64,000 nt of DNA from Halictus rubicundus (Eukaryota > Arthropoda > Insecta > Hymenoptera > Halictidae), in NCBI RefSeq assembly GCF_050948215.1, contig NW_027488636.1, forward strand, positions 496,001 to 560,000. Direction: 5' to 3'. The notes below the pieces were generated by a model. The model saw nothing but the letters and a program-made list of their open reading frames with translations, was not told where the DNA came from and made no database searches. Of the stretch, positions 13,351 to 25,937 are shown piece after piece; the first letter of the stretch is position 1; every line of letters starts with the position of its first letter. The position numbers and the translations under genes were made by a program.

Positions 13351-14150
13351 ATAGGATGCGATAGAAGATACGATATTATAGAGGAAAGGATAGGATAGAG
13401 AATAGGATAGTATAGAGGATAGGATACTGGATTGGATAGGATAGAGGATAGGATAGGATAGAGGATAGGATAGGATAGAGTATAGGATATGATAGAGGAT
13501 AGGATAAGATTGAGGATAGGATAGGATAGTTGATAGGATAGGATAGAGCAAACGATAGAGGATAGGATAGGATAGGATGGAGAAGAGGATAGGATACATG
13601 GTATTATAGGGTAGAGGATAGGATAGGGGATTGGATAGGATAGAGGATAGGATAGGATAGACGATAGGATAGGATAGAAGATAGGATTGGATTGAGGATA
13701 GATAGGATAGAGGATAGGATAGGATAGAGGATAGGATAGCATAGAGGATAGGATAGGATAGAGGATAGAATAGGATTGAGGATAGGATAGAGGATTGGAT
13801 AGGATAGAAGATAGGATACGATAGATGATAGGATATGATAGAGGATAGGATAGAATATGAGATTGGATGGTATATGAGATTGGATAGGATAGAGGATAGG
13901 ATAGGATAGAGGATAGGATAGGATAGAGGATAGGATAGGATAGAGGATAGGATAGGATAGAGGATAGGATAGGATAGAGGATAGGATAGGATAGAGGATA
14001 GGATAGGATAGAGGATAGGATAGGATAGAGGATAGGATATGATAGAGGATAGGATAGGATAGAGGATAGGGTAGGATAGAGGATAGGATACGATAGAAGA
14101 TACGATATTATAGTGGAAAGGATAGGATAGAGAATAGGATAGGACAGAGG
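13345..14150 (+). repeat. Local duplication D5, copy 2 (partner 11890-12790)
   Basis: Second copy without the 199-bp internal duplication, but with about 102 more bases of canonical units between 13900 and 14080. A run of nine or so near-perfect 17-mers there is the likely place of that gain. It also shares the GAATATGAGATTGG word (near 12601 and 13854). Confidence 0.78.
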
Positions 14151-14472
14151 ATAGGATATGATAGAGAATAGGATAGGACAGAGAATAGGATAGGATAGAG
14201 GATAGGATACGATAGAATATACGATATTATAGAGGAAAGGATAGGATAGAGAATAGGACAGGATAGAGGATAGAATAGGATTGAGGATAGGATAGGATAG
14301 AGGATAGGATAGAATAGAGGATAGGATACGAGAGAAGATACGATATTATAGAGAAAAGGATAGGATAGAGAATAGGATTGGATAGAATATAGATAGGATA
14401 GAGGATAGAATAGGATAGAGGATAGGGTAGCATAGAGGAAAGGATAGAATAGAGAATAGGATAGGATAGAGG
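14077..14472 (+). repeat. Local duplication D6, copy 2 (partner about 12955-13350)
   Basis: Second copy at offset 1,122. It differs by substitutions such as GAGGAAAGG in copy 1 versus GAGAAAAGG near 14352, and GAGGACAGTATATG versus GAGGATAGGATATG. It ends as the sequence enters the 14.5-17.6 kb sub-block with a new marker family. Confidence 0.73.
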
Positions 14473-17400
14473 ATAACATAGGGGATTGGATAGGATAGAG
14501 GATAGGATAGGATAGAGGATAGGATAGGATAGAGGATAGGATAGGATAGAGGATACTATAGGATAGAGGACACGATAGGATTGAGGATAGGATAGGAATG
14601 AGGATAGGATAGGATTGAGGATAGGATAGGGGATTGGATAGGATGGAGGATAGGATAGGATGGAGGATAGGATAGGATAGAGGATAGGATAGGATAGAGG
14701 ATACTATAGGATAGAGGATAGGATAGGATAGTGGATAGGATAGGATTGAGGATTGGATGGGATAGAGGATGGGATAGGAAAGAGGATAGAATGGGATAGA
14801 GGATAGGATACGATAGAGGATAGGATAGGATAGAGGATATGATAGGATAGAGGATATGATAGGATAGAGGATAGGATAGGATAGAAGATAGGATAGGATA
14901 GAGGATAGGATAGGATCGAGGATAGGATGTAATAGAGGATAGGATCGGATAGAGGGTAGGATAGGGGATTGGATAGGATTGAGGATAGGATAGGTTTGAG
15001 GATAGGATAGGATAGAGGATAGCATAGGGTAGAGCATTGGATGGGATAGAGGATAGGATAGGATTGAGGAGAGGTTAGGATTGAGGATAGGATAGGACAG
15101 AGGATAGGATAGAAATGAGGATAGGATAGGATAGAGGATAGGATAGGATAGTGGATAGGATACGATAGAGGATATTATAGGATAGTGGATAGGATACGAT
15201 AGAGGATATTATAGGATAGAGGATAGGATAGGATTGAGGATAGGATTGGATAGACGAAAGGATAGGGGATTCGACAGGATAAAGGATAGGATAGGATAGG
15301 ATAGAGGATAGGATAGGATAGAGGTATAGGATATCATGGAGGATAGGATAGGATTGAGGATAGGATAGGGGATTCGACAGGATAAAGGACAGGATAGGAT
15401 AGAGGATAGGATAGGATAGAGGATAGGATATGATAGAGGATAGGATAGGATTGAGGATAGGATATGATAGTGGATAGGATAGGATAGAGCATACGATAGA
15501 GGATAGGATAGGATAGGATAGAGAATGGGATAGGATACATGGTATTATAGGGTAGAGGATAGGATAGGATAGAGGATAGGATAGGGGATTGGATAGGATG
15601 GAGGATGGGATAGGATAGGGCATACGATAGAGGATAGGATAGGATAGAGGATAGGATAGGATAGAGAATAGGATAGGATAGAGGATAGGATAGGATAGAG
15701 GATAGGATAGAGGATTGGATAGGATAGAGGATAGGATAGGATAGAGGATAGGATAGGATTGAGGATAGGATAGGATTGAGGATAGGATAGGACAGAGGAT
15801 AGGATAGAAATGAGGATAGGATAGGATAGAGGATAGGATAGGATAGTGGATAGGATACGATAGAGGATATTATAGGATAGAGGATAGGTTAGGATTGAGG
15901 ATAGGATAGGATTGAGGATAGGATAGAGGATAGGATAGAGGATAGGATAGGATAGGATAGAGGATATTATAGGATAGAGGATAGGATAGAATTCAGGATA
16001 GGATTGGATAGAGGATAGAATAGGATAGAGGATTGGATAGGGTATTGATAGGATAGAGATTAGGATAGTATAGAGGATATTATAGGATAGAGGATAGGAT
16101 AGGATAGAGGATAGGATAGGATAGATGATAGGATAGGATAGAGGATAGGATAGGATTGAGGATAGGATATGATAGTGGATAGGATAGGATAGAGGATTGG
16201 ATAGGGGATTGGATAGGATGGAGGATGGGATAGGATAGGGCATACGATAGAGGATAGGATAGGATAGAGGATAGGATAGGATAGAGAATAGGATAGGATA
16301 GAGGATAGGATAGGATAGAGGATAGGATAGAGGATTGGATAGGATAGAGGATAGGATAGGATAGAGGATACGATAGGATTGAGGATAGGATAGGATAGAG
16401 AATAGGATAGGATAGAGGATAGGATAGGATAGAGGATAGGATAGAGGATTGGATAGGATAGAGGATAGGATAGGATAGAGGATACGATAGGATTGAGGAT
16501 AGGATAGGATTGAGGATAGGATAGGACAGAGGATAGGATAGAAATGAGGATAGGATAGGATAGAGGATAGGATAGGATAGTGGATAGGATACGATAGAGG
16601 ATATTATAGGATAGAGGATAGGATAGGATTGAGGATAGGATTGGATAGACGAAAGGATAGGGGATTCGACAGGATAAAGGATAGGATAGGATAGAGGATA
16701 GGATAGGGGATTCGACAGGATAAAGGATAGGATAGGATAGAGGATAGGATAGGATATGAGATTGGATAGGATGGAGGATAGGATAGGATAGAGGATAGGA
16801 TAGAGGATAGGATATGATAGAGGATAGGATAGGATAGAGGATAGGATAGGATTGAGGATAGGATAGGATAGAGGATAGCATAGGGTAGAGGATTGGATGG
16901 GATATGAGATTGGATAGGATAGAGGATAGGATAGGATAGAGGGTAGGATAGAGGATAGGATACTATAAGAGGATAGGATATGATAGAGGATAGGATAGGA
17001 TAGTGGATAGGATACGATAGAGGATATTATAGGATAGAGGATAGGATAGGATTGAGGATAGGATTGGATAGACGAAAGGATAGGGGATTCGACAGGATAA
17101 AGGATAGGATAGGATAGAGGATAGGATAGGGGATTCGACAGGATAAAGGATAGGATAGGATAGAGGATAGGATAGGATATGAGATTGGATAGGATGGAGG
17201 ATAGGATAGGATAGAGGATAGGATAGAGGATAGGATATGATAGAGGATAGGATAGGATAGAGGATAGGATAGGATTGAGGAGAGGATAGGATAGAGGATA
17301 GCATAGGGTAGAGGATTGGATGGGATATGAGATTGGATAGGATAGAGGATAGGATAGGATAGAGGATAGGATAGAGGATAGGATACTATAAGAGGATAGG

Positions 17401-17640
17401 ATATGATAGAGGATAGGATAGGATAGTGGATAGGATAGAGGATAGGATAGGATAGGATTGAGTATAGGATAGGATAGAGGATAGGATTGGATAGACGAAA
17501 GGATAGGGGATTCGACAGGATAAAGGATAGGATAGGATAGAGGATAGGATAGGATAGAGGATAGGATAGGGGATTATATAGGGGATTGGATAGGTTAGAG
17601 GGTAGGATACGATAGAGGATAGGATATGATAGACGATAGG
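14473..17640 (+). repeat. Sub-block of domain A with GGATTCGACAGGATAAAGG and GAAATGAGG markers
   Basis: Marker words found here and not noticed elsewhere are GGATTCGACAGGATAAAGG (near 15267, 15369, 16666, 16709, 17086, 17131, 17507), TAGACGAAAGG (15253, 16648, 17071, 17494), GAAATGAGG (15112, 15807, 16541) and TAGGGCATACG (near 15617 and 16237). Units from 15,601 recur at offset 620 and then 734 after a 114-bp local duplication marked by CGATAGGATTGAGG at 16371 and 16485. An isolated GAATTC lies at 15989-15994. Related domain A sequence resumes at 17.8 kb, so this block looks inserted or independently amplified. Confidence 0.72.
16565..17600 (+). repeat. 423-bp higher-order tandem repeat, two full copies and a diverged third
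   Basis: TAGACGAAAGG falls at 16648, 17071 and 17494, exactly 423 bases apart each time. TATGAGATTGG follows at 16755 and 17178, again 423 apart. Each of the first two copies contains GAGGATATTATAGG, TAGACGAAAGG, two GGATTCGACAGGATAAAGG words and GATATGAGATTGG in that order. The third copy diverges after the second marker and runs into GGGGATTATATAGGGG. A fourth relative lies at 15253, 1,395 bases before the first. Confidence 0.85.
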
Positions 17641-17812
17641 TTAGGATTGAGGATAGGATAGGATTGAGGATAGGATAGAGGATATAATAGAGGATAGGAT
17701 AGGATAGGATAGAGGATATTATAGGATAGAGGATAGGATAGAATTGAGGATAGGATTGGATAGAGGATAGGATAGCATAGAGGATAGGATAGGATAGAGG
17801 ATAGAGTAGGAT

Positions 17813-18640
17813 AGGGGATTGGATACGATAGAGGATAGGATACGATAGAGGATAGGATAGGATAGAGGATAGGATTGGATTGAGGGTAGGATAGGATAGA
17901 GGATAGTATAGGATAGAGGATCGGATAGGATAGAGGATAGGATAGGATAGAGGATAGGATAAGTAAGAGGATAGGGTAGGATAGATTATAGGATAGAGGA
18001 AAGGATAGGATTGAGGATGGGATAGGATAGAGGATAGGATAGGATAGAGGATAGGATAGGATAGAGGACAGGATAGGATAGAGGATAGGATACGATAGAG
18101 GATAGGATAGGATAGAGTATAGGATAGGATAGAGGATAGGATAGAGGATTGGATAGGATAGAGGATAGGATAGAGGATAGGATAGGATAGAGGATAGGAT
18201 AGAGGATGGAATAGGATAGAGTATAGGATACCATAGAGGATAGGACACGATAGAGGATAAGATAGGATAGAGTATAGGTTAGGATAGAGGATAGGATACG
18301 ATAGAGGATAGGATAGGATAGAGGATAGGATAGGATAGAGGATAGGTTAGGATAGAGGACAGGATAGGATAGAGGATAAGATAGGATAGAGGATAGGATA
18401 GGATAGAGGATAGGATTGGGGATTGGATAGGATAGAGGATAGGATAGGATAGTTGATAGGATAGGATAGAGCATACGATAGAGGATAGGATAGGATAGCA
18501 TAGGATAGAGGATGGGATATGATAGAGGAAAGGATAGGATTGAGGATAGGATAGGATAGTTGATAGGATAGGATAGAGCATACGAAAGAGGATAGGATAG
18601 GATAGGATGGAGAATAGGATAGGATACATGGTATTATAGG
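17813..18640 (+). repeat. Distant duplication D4, copy 2 (partner about 8941-9790)
   Basis: This block returns to the domain A variant family (AAGTAAGAGG, GGACACGATAG, GGTTAGGATAGAGG) after a 3-kb stretch with a different family (GGATTCGACAGGATAAAGG, GAAATGAGG). It holds the last AAGTAAGAGG in the window and is followed immediately by domain B markers. Its left neighbour therefore interrupts otherwise related sequence. Confidence 0.75.
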
Positions 18641-19990
18641 GTTGAGGATAGGATAGGGTAGAGGATAGGATAGGGGACTGGATAGGATAGAGCATACGAT
18701 AGTGGATAGGATAGGATAGAGGATAGGATAGGATAGAGTGTAGGATAGGATAGAGGATAGGATAGGATAGGATAGGATAGGATAGAGGATAGGATAGGAT
18801 AGAGGATAGGATAGAGGAAAGGATAGAGGATAGGATAGGATAGGATAGAGGATATTATAGGATAGAGGATAGGGTTGGTTGTGGATAGGATAGGATAGAG
18901 GATAGGATAGAGGAAAGGATAGAGGATAGGATAGGATAGGATAGGATTGAGGATAGGATAGGGGATTGGATAGGATGGAGGATAGGATAGGATGGAGGAT
19001 AGGATAGGATAGGATTGAGGATAGGATAGGATAGAGGATTGGATAGGATAGAGGATAGGATAGAGGATTGGATAGGATAGAGGATAGGATACGATAGAGG
19101 ATAGGATATGATAGAGGATAGGATAGGATATGAGATTGAATAGGATAGAGGATAGGATAGGATAGAGGATAGGATAGGATTGAGGAGAGGATAGGATAGA
19201 GGATAGGATAGAGGATAGGATAGAGGATAGGATAGGATTGAGGAGAGGATAGGATAGAGGATAGGATAGGATAGAGGATAGGATAGGATAGAGGATAGGA
19301 TAGGATAGAGAATAGGATAGGATAGAGGTTAGGTTAGGATTGAGGATAGGATAGGATTGAGGAGAGGATAGGATAGAGGATAGGATAGGATAGAGGATAG
19401 GATAGGATATAGGATAGGATATGATAGAGGATAGGATAGGATAGAGAATTGGATAGGATAGAGGATAGGATAGGGTAGAGGATAGGATAGAGGATAGGAT
19501 AGAGGATAGGGTAGAGGATAGGATAGGATAGAGGATAGGATACGATAGAAGATAGGATACGATAGAGGATAGGATATGATAGAGGATAGGATAGGATATG
19601 AGATTGAATAGGATAGGGGATAGGATAGGATAGAGGATAGGATAGGATTGAGGAGAGGATAGGATAGAGGATAGGATAGGATAGAGGATAGGATAGGATA
19701 GACGATAGGATAGGATAGAGGATAGGATATGATAGAGGATAGGATAGGATTGAGGATAGGATAAGATAGGATTGAGGATAGGATAAGATAGGATTGAGGA
19801 TAGGATAGGATTGAGGATAGGATAGGATAGAGGATAGGATAGGATAGAGGATACTATAGGATAGAGGATACGATAGGATTGAGGATAGGATAGGATAGGA
19901 TTGAGGATAGGATAGGGGATTGGATAGGATGGAGGATAGGATAGGATGGAGGATAGGATAGGATAGGATAGAGGATAGGATACGATAGAA
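18565..19990 (+). repeat. Triplicated block T, copy 1 (others about 20998-22400 and 22400-23700)
   Basis: About 1.4 kb recurs twice. Anchors are ACATGG (C at 18627 and 21060), a (GGATA)6 run (18755, 21188, 22591), AGGGTTGG followed by TGTGGATAGG (near 18873, 21301, 22709), GAATTGG (19445, 21841, 23220) and GATACTATAGG (a at 19851, 22282, 23661). Copy 1 to copy 2 is offset 2,396-2,433; copy 2 to copy 3 is 1,379-1,408. Copies 2 and 3 are therefore adjacent tandem copies, and copy 1 is separated by about 1 kb. Confidence 0.82.
18755..18784 (+). repeat. (GGATA)6 run within one unit
   Basis: Six perfect GGATA pentamers follow one another before the GA spacer, making a 32-bp unit instead of 17. 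Identical six-pentamer runs lie at 21188-21217 and 22591-22620, in the same place of each block T copy. The expansion thus predates the block duplication. Five-pentamer runs occur near 6508. Confidence 0.92.
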
Positions 19991-20199
19991 GATAGGATAC
20001 GATAGAGGATAGGATATGATAGAGGATAGGATAGGATATGAGATTGAATAGGATAGAGGATAGGATAGGATAGAGGATAGGATAGGATAGGATTGAGGAG
20101 AGGATAGGATAGAGGATAGGATAGGATAGAGGATAGGATAGGATAGAGGATAGGATAGGATAGAGAATAGGATAGGATAGAGGTTAGGTTAGGATTGAG

Positions 20200-20995
20200 G
20201 ATAGGATAGGATTGAGGAGAGGATAGGATAGAGGATAGGATAGGATAGAGGATAGGATAGGATAGAGGATAGGATATGATAGAGGATAGGATAGGATAGA
20301 GAATTGGATAGGATAGAGGATAGGATAGGATAGACGATAGGATAGGGGATTGATAGGATAGAGATTAGGATGGGATAGAGGATATTATAGGATAGAGGAT
20401 AGGATAGGATAGAGGATAGGATAGGATAGAGAATAGGATAGGATAGACGATAGGATAGGATAGAGGATAGGATAGGATAGTGGATAGGATAGGATAGAGC
20501 ATACGATGGAGGATAGGATAGGATAGGATAGAGAATAGGATAGGATACATGGTATTATAGGGTTGAGGATAGGATAGGGTAGAGGATAGGATAGGGGATT
20601 GGATAGGATAGAGCATACGATAGTGGATAGGATAGGATAGAGGATAGGATAGGATAGAGAATAGGATAGGATAGATGATAGGATAGGATAGAGGATAGGA
20701 TAGGATAGAGGATAGGATAGAGGATTGGATACGATAGAGGATAGGATACGATAGAGGATAGGATAGGATAGAGGATAGCATTGGATTGAGGATAGGATAG
20801 GATGGAGGATAGAATAGGATAGAGTATAGGATAAGATAGTGGATATGATAAGATAGAGGATAGGATAGAATAGAGGACAGGATAGGATAGAGGATAAGAT
20901 AGGATAGAGGATACTATAGGATAGAGGATACGATAGGATTGAGGATAGGATAGGAATGAGGATAGGATAGGATTGAGGATAGGATAGGGGATTGG
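20200..20995 (+). repeat. Duplication D7, copy 1 (partners about 25142-25937 and 28930-29470)
   Basis: About 0.8 kb recurs at offset 4,942: GAATTGG at 20301 and 25243, ACATGG C at 20548 and 25490, and the CATTGGATTGAGG word near 20779 and 25721. A third relative has its ACATGG word at 29222, 3,732 bases after the second. The stop-free minus-strand translation of the core (138 codons) is almost the same in all three, which reflects the duplicated DNA and not a gene. Confidence 0.82.
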
Positions 20996-20997
20996 AT

Positions 20998-22400
20998 AGG
21001 ATAGGATAGAGCATACGATAGAGGATAGGATAGGATAGGATAGAGAATAGGATAGGATACATGGTATTATAGGGTTGAGGATAGGATAGGGTAGAGGATA
21101 GGATAGGGGATTGGATAGGATAGAGCATACGATAGTGGATAGGATAGGATAGAGGATAGGATAGGATAGAGTATAGGATAGGATAGAGGATAGGATAGGA
21201 TAGGATAGGATAGGATAGAGGATAGGATAGGATAGAGGATAGGATAGAGGAAAGGATAGAGGATAGGATAGGATAGAGGATATTATAGGATAGAGGATAG
21301 GGTTGGATTGTGGATAGGATAGGATAGAGGATAGGATAGAGGAAAGGATAGAGGATAGGATAGGATAGGATAGGATTGAGGATAGGATAGGGGATTGGAT
21401 AGGATGGAGGATAGGATAGGATGGAGGATAGGATAGGATAGGATTGAGGATAGGATAGGATAGAGGATTGGATAGGATAGAGGATAGGATAGAGGATTGG
21501 ATAGGATAGAGGATAGGATACGATAGAAGATAGGATACGATAGAGGATAGGATATGATAGAGGATAGGATAGGATATGAGATTGAATAGGATAGAGGATA
21601 GGATAGGACAGAGGATAGGATAGGATTGAGGAGAGGATAGGATAGAGGATAGGATAGAGGATAGGATAGAGGATAGGATAGGATAGAGGATAGGATAGGA
21701 TAGAGAATAGGATAGGATAGAGGTTAGGTTAGGATTGAGGATAGGATAGGATTGAGGAGAGGATAGGATAGAGGATAGGATAGGATAGAGGATAGGATAG
21801 GATATAGGATAGGATATGATAGAGGATAGGATAGGATAGAGAATTGGATAGGATAGAGGATAGGATAGGGTAGAGGATAGGATAGAGGATAGGATAGAGG
21901 ATAGGATAGAGGATAGGGTAGAGGATAGGATAGGATAGAGGATAGGATACGATAGAAGATAGGATACGATAGAGGATAGGATATGATAGAGGATAGGATA
22001 GGATATGAGATTGAATAGGATAGGGGATAGGATAGGATAGAGGATAGGATAGGATTGAGGAGAGGATAGGATAGAGGATAGGATAGAGGATAGGATAGGA
22101 TTGAGGAGAGGATAGGATAGAGGATAGGATAGGATAGAGGATAGGATAGGATAGACGATAGGATAGGATAGAGGATAGGATATGATAGATGATAGGATAG
22201 GATAGAGGATAGGATAGGATAGGATTGAGGATAGGATAGGATTGAGGATAGGATAGGATAGAGGATAGGATAGGATAGAGGATACTATAGGATAGAGGAT
22301 ACGATAGGATTGAGGATAGGATAGGATAGGATTGAGGATAGGATAGGGGATTGGATAGGATGGAGGATAGGATAGGATGGAGGATAGGATAGGATAGGAT
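20998..22400 (+). repeat. Triplicated block T, copy 2
   Basis: Middle copy of block T, directly abutting copy 3. It carries the complete marker series: ACATGG word at 21060, (GGATA)6 at 21188-21217, AGGGTTGGATTGTGG near 21300, GGTTAGGTTA at 21722, GAATTGG at 21841 and GATACTATAGG near 22281. It begins exactly where the separate 20.2-21.0 kb duplication ends, so the two rearrangements share a junction near 20,995. Confidence 0.8.
21188..21217 (+). repeat. (GGATA)6 run, block T copy 2
   Basis: Same 30-base pentamer run as at 18755, at offset 2,433, with no change in pentamer number. It shows pentamer slippage inside the 17-bp unit. Confidence 0.92.
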
Positions 22401-23700
22401 AGAGGATAGGATACGATAGAAGATAGGATACGATAGAGGATAGGATATGATAGAGGATAGGATAGGATATGAGATTGAATAGGATAGAGGATAGGATAGG
22501 ATAGAGGATAGGATAGGATTGAGGAGAGGATAGGATAGAGGATAGGATAGGATAGAGGATAGGATAGGATAGAGGATAGGATAGGATAGAGGATAGGATA
22601 GGATAGGATAGGATAGGATAGAGGATAGGATAGGATAGAGGATAGGATAGAGGAAAGGATAGAGGATAGGATAGGATAGGATAGAGGATATTATAGGATA
22701 GAGGATAGGGTTGGATTGTGGATAGGATAGGATAGAGGATAGGATAGAGGAAAGGATAGAGGATAGGATAGGATAGGATAGGATTGAGGATAGGATAGGG
22801 GATTGGATAGGATGGAGGATAGGATAGGATGGAGGATAGGATACGATAGGATTGAGGATAGGATAGGATAGAGGATAGGATATGATAGAGGATAGGATAG
22901 GATATGAGATTGAATAGGATAGAGGATAGGATAGGATAGAGGATAGGATAGGATTGAGGAGAGGATAGGATAGAGGATAGGATAGAGGATAGGATAGAGG
23001 ATAGGATAGGATTGTGGAGAGGATAGGATAGAGGATAGGATAGGATAGAGGATAGGATAGGATAGAGGATAGGATAGGATAGAGAATAGGATAGGATAGA
23101 GGTTAGGTTAGGATTGAGGATAGGATAGGATTGAGGAGAGGATAGGATAGAGGATAGGATAGGATAGAGGATAGGATAGGATATAGGATAGGATATGATA
23201 GAGGATAGGATAGGATAGAGAATTGGATAGGATAGAGGATAGGATAGGGTAGAGGATAGGATAGAGGATAGGATAGAGGATAGGATAGAGGATAGGGTAG
23301 AGGATAGGATAGGATAGAGGATAGGATACGATAGAAGATAGGATACGATAGAGGATAGGATATGATAGAGGATAGGATAGGATATGAGATTGAATAGGAT
23401 AGGGGATAGGATAGGATAGAGGATAGGATAGGATTGAGGAGAGGATAGGATAGAGGATAGGATAGAGGATAGGATAGGATTGAGGAGAGGATAGGATAGA
23501 GGATAGGATAGGATAGAGGATAGGATAGGATAGACGATAGGATAGGATAGAGGATAGGATATGATAGATGATAGGATAGGATAGAGGATAGGATAGGATA
23601 GGATTGAGGATAGGATAGGATTGAGGATAGGATAGGATAGAGGATAGGATAGGATAGAGGATACTATAGGATAGAGGATACGATAGGATTGAGGATAGGA
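22400..23700 (+). repeat. Triplicated block T, copy 3 (truncated at its start)
   Basis: Third copy, offset 1,379 to 1,408 from copy 2. It has the (GGATA)6 run at 22591, AGGGTTGGATTGTGG near 22708, GGTTAGGTTA at 23101, GAATTGG at 23220 and GATACTATAGG near 23660. The ACATGG word that opens copies 1 and 2 is missing. The small offset drift (1,403, 1,408, 1,379) shows unit gain and loss inside the block after duplication. Confidence 0.78.
22591..22620 (+). repeat. (GGATA)6 run, block T copy 3
   Basis: Third identical six-pentamer run, 1,403 bases after the second. Stable pentamer number across three copies argues that the duplications are recent relative to slippage at this site. Confidence 0.92.
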
Positions 23701-25141
23701 TAGGATAGGATAGAGGATAGGATACGATAGAAGATAGGATACGATAGAGGATAGGATATGATAGAGGATAGGATAGGATATGAGATTGAATAGGATAGAG
23801 GATAGGATAGGATAGAGGATAGGATAGGATTGAGGAGAGGATAGGATAGAGGATAGGATAGGATAGAGGATAGGATAGGATAGAGGATAGGATAGGATAG
23901 AGAATAGGATAGGATAGAGGTTAGGTTAGGATTGAGGATAGGATAGGATTGAGGAGAGGATAGGATAGAGGATAGGATAGGATAGAGGATAGGATAGGAT
24001 AGAGGATAGGATATGATAGAGGATAGGATAGGATAGAGAATTGGATAGGATAGAGGATAGGATAGGATAGACGATAGGATAGGGGATTTATAGGATAGAG
24101 ATTAGGATGGGATAGAGGATATTATAGGATAGAGGATAGGATAGGATAGAGGATAGGATAGGATAGAGAATAGGATAGGATAGACGATAGGATAGGATAG
24201 AGGATAGGATAGGATAGTGGATAGGATAGGATAGAGCATACGATGGAGGATAGGATAGGATAGGATAGAGAATAGGATAGGATACATGGTATTATAGGGT
24301 TGAGGATAGGATAGGGTAGAGGATAGGATAGGGGATTGGATAGGATAGAGCATACGATAGTGGATAGGATAGGATAGAGGATAGGATAGGATAGAGAATA
24401 GGATAGGATAGATGATAGGATAGGATAGAGGATAGGATAGGATAGAGGATAGGATAGAGGATTGGATAGGATTGAGGAGAGGATAGGATAGAGGATAGGA
24501 TAGGATAGAGGATAGGATAGGATAGAGGATAGGATAGGATAGAGAATAGGATAGGATAGAGGTTAGGTTAGGATTGAGGATAGGATAGGATTGAGGAGAG
24601 GATAGGATAGAGGATAGGATAGGATAGAGGATAGGATAGGATAGAGGATAGGATATGATAGAGGATAGGATAGGATAGAGAATTGGATAGGATAGAGGAT
24701 AGGATAGGATAGTGGATAGGATAGGATAGAGCATACGATGGAGGATAGGATAGGATAGGATAGAGAATAGGATAGGATACATGGTATTATAGGGTTGAGG
24801 ATAGGATAGGGTAGAGGATAGGATAGGGGATTGGATAGGATAGAGCATACGATAGTGGATAGGATAGGATAGAGGATAGGATAGGATAGAGAATAGGATA
24901 GGATAGATGATAGGATAGGATAGAGGATAGGATAGGATAGAGGATAGGATAGAGGATTGGATACGATAGAGGATAGGATAGGGGATTGGATAGGATGGAG
25001 GATAGGATAGGATGGAGGATAGGACAGGATAGGATACAGGATAGGATACGATAGAAGATAGGATACGATAGAGGATAGGATATGATAGAGGATAGGATAG
25101 GATATGAGATTGAATAGGATAGAGGATAGGATAGGATAGAG

Positions 25142-25937
25142 GATAGGATAGGATTGAGGAGAGGATAGGATAGAGGATAGGATAGGATAGAGGATAGGAT
25201 AGGATAGAGGATAGGATATGATAGAGGATAGGATAGGATAGAGAATTGGATAGGATAGAGGATAGGATAGGATAGACGATAGGATAGGGGATTGATAGGA
25301 TAGAGATTAGGATGGGATAGAGGATATTATAGGATAGAGGATAGGATAGGATAGAGGATAGGATAGGATAGAGAATAGGATAGGATAGACGATAGGATAG
25401 GATAGAGGATAGGATAGGATAGTGGATAGGATAGGATAGAGCATACGATGGAGGATAGGATAGGATAGGATAGAGAATAGGATAGGATACATGGTATTAT
25501 AGGGTTGAGGATAGGATAGGGTAGAGGATAGGATAGGGGATTGGATAGGATAGAGCATACGATAGTGGATAGGATAGGATAGAGGATAGGATAGGATAGA
25601 GAATAGGATAGGATAGATGATAGGATAGGATAGAGGATAGGACAGGATAGAGGATAGGATAGAGGATTGGATACGATAGAGGATAGGATACGATAGAGGA
25701 TAGGATAGGATAGAGGATAGCATTGGATTGAGGATAGGATAGGATAGAGGATAGAATAGGATAGAGTATAGGATAAGATAGTGGATATGATAAGATAGAG
25801 GATAGGATAGAATAGAGGACAGGATAGGATAGAGGATAAGATAGGATAGAGGATACTATAGGATAGAGGATACGATAGGATTGAGGATAGGATAGGAATG
25901 AGGATAGGATAGGATTGAGGATAGGATAGGGGATTGG
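25142..25937 (+). repeat. Duplication D7, copy 2 (partner 20200-20995)
   Basis: Second copy at offset 4,942. It stays aligned through GGATAAGATAGTGGATATG and GGAATGAGG, then continues into a GGGGATTGGATAGGATGG unit, whereas copy 1 jumps to the start of block T copy 2. The junction therefore marks a rearrangement in copy 1, not in this copy. Confidence 0.8.

Larger units (their letters stand above)
1..18700 (+). repeat. Domain A: diverged array with mixed 17/12-bp units
   Basis: This is the least homogeneous part of the array. 17-mers and 12-mers alternate, often as 29-bp pairs, with many substitutions. Recurrent variant words define it: AAGTAAGAGG (near 1360, 1809, 7108, 7388, 7760, 9082, 10448, 17961), GGATCGG, TTGGATTGAG, CGATATAGCATACG, and TACGATATTATAGAGG or its GTGG form (for example 1136, 3150, 4882, 6887, 11166, 11913, 12746, 13367, 14101). 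C occurs almost only inside such variants (TACG, GCATACG, GACAGG). The right boundary is placed after the last AAGTAAGAGG and just before the first markers of the next domain. It is a change in variant family, not in the basic unit, so it is approximate. Confidence 0.8.

Noticed and set aside
15250..17530. CENP-B box in the GGATTCGACAGGATAAAGG marker
   Set aside because: The word contains TTCG but lacks the A and CGGG positions of the known box, and C is too scarce elsewhere for a box to form.
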